Assembly (NCBI GenBank): GCA_937974135.1
Contig: CALJIH010000031.1
Coordinates: 1 to 8,047 of the forward strand
Reading direction: 5' to 3'
Length of the DNA stretch: 8,047 nt
Source: an uncultured Cocleimonas sp.
GTDB taxonomy: Bacteria; Pseudomonadota; Gammaproteobacteria; Thiotrichales; Thiotrichaceae
Below, in pieces: positions 6,445 to 8,047 of this stretch. The stretch's first letter is position 1; each line of letters starts with the position of its first letter. Position numbers and translations under genes: made by a program. The notes below the pieces were generated by a model that worked only from the letters and a program-made list of their open reading frames with translations, did no database searches and was not told the origin of the DNA.

Positions 6445-7701
6445 TTATAATTTTATTCTGTATTCAACAAAAGCTTCATCACGAAGACTTTTTAACCATT
6501 TATTTAAATTCTCATCTTGTGTTTGTTTACCTACAAGACTTTTAGCTTGATTTTTTATCGATTCACGCGTTTTATCGCTTTTTTGGCGTTCAAGTACTTC
6601 AATAATGTGCCACCCAAACTGAGTTTGAACAGGTTGACTTAAGGTTTTTAAGGGTAGCGTATTTACTGATTTCGCAAATGGTGGAACATAATTTGCAGAG
6701 TTGGTTGTGGGTAAAACACCTCCATTTGTAGCGCTACCTTTATCATCCGAAAATTGTGAGGCTAATTTTGAAAAGCTTTCTCCAGCAAGAATTTTATTGC
6801 GTAATTGTGTGACTTTTAATTTGGCCTTAGGATCATCTTTATTAATCAGAATATGTCTTACCCTTGCTTCAATTATTTGTTCTCTTTTTCCACCGCGCTG
6901 TTTGACCAGTTTCAATATATGAAAGCCACGTTGATCTCTAATCACATCAGAGAGTTCACCTTCACCCATTAAACTCAACGTTCTTGAATAAACCGGTGAC
7001 AAGGTTTCAGCATTTTGCCAACCTAAATCTTTTTTTGTACCGCCCATTTTTGCAATAGTGGCGTTATCCAAATTAGAATTTTTCAATAGCTTATTTCTTA
7101 AATTTTGAGCTCGTTTTAGATTTATATTGAATTGTTTTACTGAGTTAGTTTTATTAGGAACGGTTATATCAATCAACTGATATTGAATATCTTTACTTAA
7201 ATTAAAACTTTCGGCTTGTATGAGATCATCAACATCTTTATCAGCGATATTGTTTCTACCTTGTTGGCGTTTACGTAAATTATCAGAATAAAGTCTATCT
7301 CGAATACTTTCTCTAAAATTTTTGTAATCAAGGCCTCGCTCAATTATAGCGACACGTAGTTGTTGTAAATTTAATTTATTTTGATCCGCGATTGTTTTCA
7401 TAGCTGTATCGACAGCTGAGTCATCAATTTTGATACCAATATCTTTCGCTTTTTGTACTTGGATTTTGTCCATAATCAACTTTTCAAGGACTTGTTTTAA
7501 TAGCACATTTTGCTCAACTTTGTTTTCTTGCTGGGCTTGAACTTGTTGTGCTGCAGCTCTCAGTTCACTGACCATAATGACATCACTGTTGACAATTGCA
7601 GCAATACCATCGAGACTAATATCTTCTGCATGTAAATTTTGTGATAGATAAAAACAGGTGAAAATAGAAAGTAATATTTTCGTAAAATGTTTGTTTTTCA
7701 T
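6445..7701 (-). CDS. surA: Periplasmic chaperone / peptidyl-prolyl isomerase SurA
   Basis: Periplasmic chaperone that escorts unfolded outer-membrane beta-barrels, LptD among them, to the BAM complex. The ATG at 7699-7701 gives 418 residues (E. coli 428) and a proper signal peptide: basic MKNKHFTK, hydrophobic ILLSIFTCFYL, cleavage probably after NLHA (22-25). Then come the SurA N-terminal domain (DGIAAIVNSDVIMVSEL, 31-47, through LRKRQQG), parvulin region 1 (about 170-268, ending GFHILKLV), parvulin region 2 (about 280-371: VRHILI, FSDDKGSA.NGG, GWHIIEVLERQ), and the C-terminal helix ending WLKSLRDEAFVEYRIKL. Upstream alternatives are an ATG at 7720-7722, just after the lptD stop, and a TTG at 7780-7782 inside lptD; the latter would bury the signal peptide behind 27 residues. 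Parvulin 1 is short and parvulin 2 lacks the usual GGDLGW tryptophan, so isomerase activity may be weak. Confidence 0.94.
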   Translation of the reverse strand: MKNKHFTKILLSIFTCFYLSQNLHAEDISLDGIAAIVNSDVIMVSELRAAAQQVQAQQENKVEQNVLLKQVLEKLIMDKIQVQKAKDIGIKIDDSAVDTAMKTIADQNKLNLQQLRVAIIERGLDYKNFRESIRDRLYSDNLRKRQQGRNNIADKDVDDLIQAESFNLSKDIQYQLIDITVPNKTNSVKQFNINLKRAQNLRNKLLKNSNLDNATIAKMGGTKKDLGWQNAETLSPVYSRTLSLMGEGELSDVIRDQRGFHILKLVKQRGGKREQIIEARVRHILINKDDPKAKLKVTQLRNKILAGESFSKLASQFSDDKGSATNGGVLPTTNSANYVPPFAKSVNTLPLKTLSQPVQTQFGWHIIEVLERQKSDKTRESIKNQAKSLVGKQTQDENLNKWLKSLRDEAFVEYRIKL

Positions 7702-7723
7702 TTGGGGTGTAAAAGCGTCCATA

Positions 7724-8047
7724 TTAAAAATCATCATATCCGTAAATTTTTTCCTTAATTTGGCGTGTCGCACTTTTGCCAAGATTTCCTAAGCCTTTCA
7801 GTTCAAACTCTAAAAAGACTGGGGTTTCGTAGTCCACATTATCCGATGTTAAAAAACGTTTTACTACTAGTCTAGTTTTCCAACAACAATCTTGATATTC
7901 AATACCCAAAAGTGACTCTAAATTTCGGTCATTTCTGAGATCGTGATCTGTACTAGCAACCATAGACCATTTTTCGTTAATAGGTAGTGCTGTCGAAAAA
8001 CTCACTTGTTCTAGTTCTTCGTCTAATTTTCTGAAACTTAAATTAGC
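7724..8047 (-). CDS. lptD: LPS-assembly protein LptD, C-terminal fragment
   Basis: C-terminal 107 residues of the outer-membrane beta-barrel that, with LptE, inserts lipopolysaccharide into the outer leaflet. The frame is open to the right edge, so the N-terminus and most of the barrel lie outside. LEQVSFSTALPINEKWSMVA matches the E. coli LptD segment SLSYSIAWPLNERWSVVG. The vicinal cysteines Cys-Cys (7883-7888, in YQDCCWKTRLVVKR) match E. coli Cys724-Cys725, which form the inter-domain disulfides needed for function. PVFLEFELKGLGNLG is the conserved penultimate barrel strand. The native end is KIYGYDDF. The lptD-surA-pdxA order is the classical one. Confidence 0.93.
   Translation of the reverse strand, partial: ANLSFRKLDEELEQVSFSTALPINEKWSMVASTDHDLRNDRNLESLLGIEYQDCCWKTRLVVKRFLTSDNVDYETPVFLEFELKGLGNLGKSATRQIKEKIYGYDDF

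Noticed and set aside
1..8047. Search for tRNA, rRNA, CRISPR, insertion sequence, prophage or defence-island signals
   Set aside because: No cloverleaf-like segments, spaced direct repeats, terminal inverted repeats, transposase or integrase motifs were seen, and conserved core genes fill nearly the whole window.

Overview
The window looks like an AT-rich gammaproteobacterial chromosome segment made almost entirely of housekeeping genes. All genes except one are on the minus strand. LptD, SurA, PdxA, DsbB, a CGFS monothiol glutaredoxin, ZapE and a YgfX-like protein all resemble gammaproteobacterial families. The genus cannot be named from this sequence. I see no mobile element, tRNA, rRNA, CRISPR array, prophage or defence module.

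Layout, right to left (direction of most transcription): the 3' end of lptD (7724-8047, cut by the window edge), surA (6445-7701), pdxA (5434-6438) and dsbB (4928-5434) form a tight operon with overlaps or gaps of 1 to about 22 bases. A 243-base gap with a plausible promoter precedes grxD (4355-4684). A bidirectional hairpin terminator at 4310-4339 separates grxD from the only plus-strand gene, a small two-helix membrane protein resembling YgfX (3837-4295). A 106-base divergent intergenic region follows, then zapE (2576-3730), a 143-base gap, and sdhC, sdhD and sdhA (2432 down to 1). sdhA runs off the left edge about 50 codons before its expected end, with sdhB presumably beyond.

Functional themes: (1) Outer-membrane assembly. 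SurA chaperones the LPS transporter LptD, LptD needs disulfides made by the DsbA/DsbB pathway, and here dsbB is in the same operon, in the slot where rsmA (ksgA) is common. pdxA (vitamin B6 synthesis) lies between them, as is usual. (2) Respiration. SdhC, SdhD and SdhA form a succinate:quinone oxidoreductase whose subunits read more like the alphaproteobacterial/mitochondrial type than the E. coli type. (3) Division-linked or respiration-linked membrane proteins. ZapE (an FtsZ-interacting AFG1-family ATPase) and the YgfX-like protein are divergent neighbours beside sdh, and no sdhE, the usual YgfX partner, is visible.

No clearly new system is present. The points most worth checking are dsbB in the lptD operon, the alpha/mitochondrial-like SDH in a gamma-like context, the orphan YgfX-like gene beside zapE-sdh, and the divergent parvulin domains of SurA.
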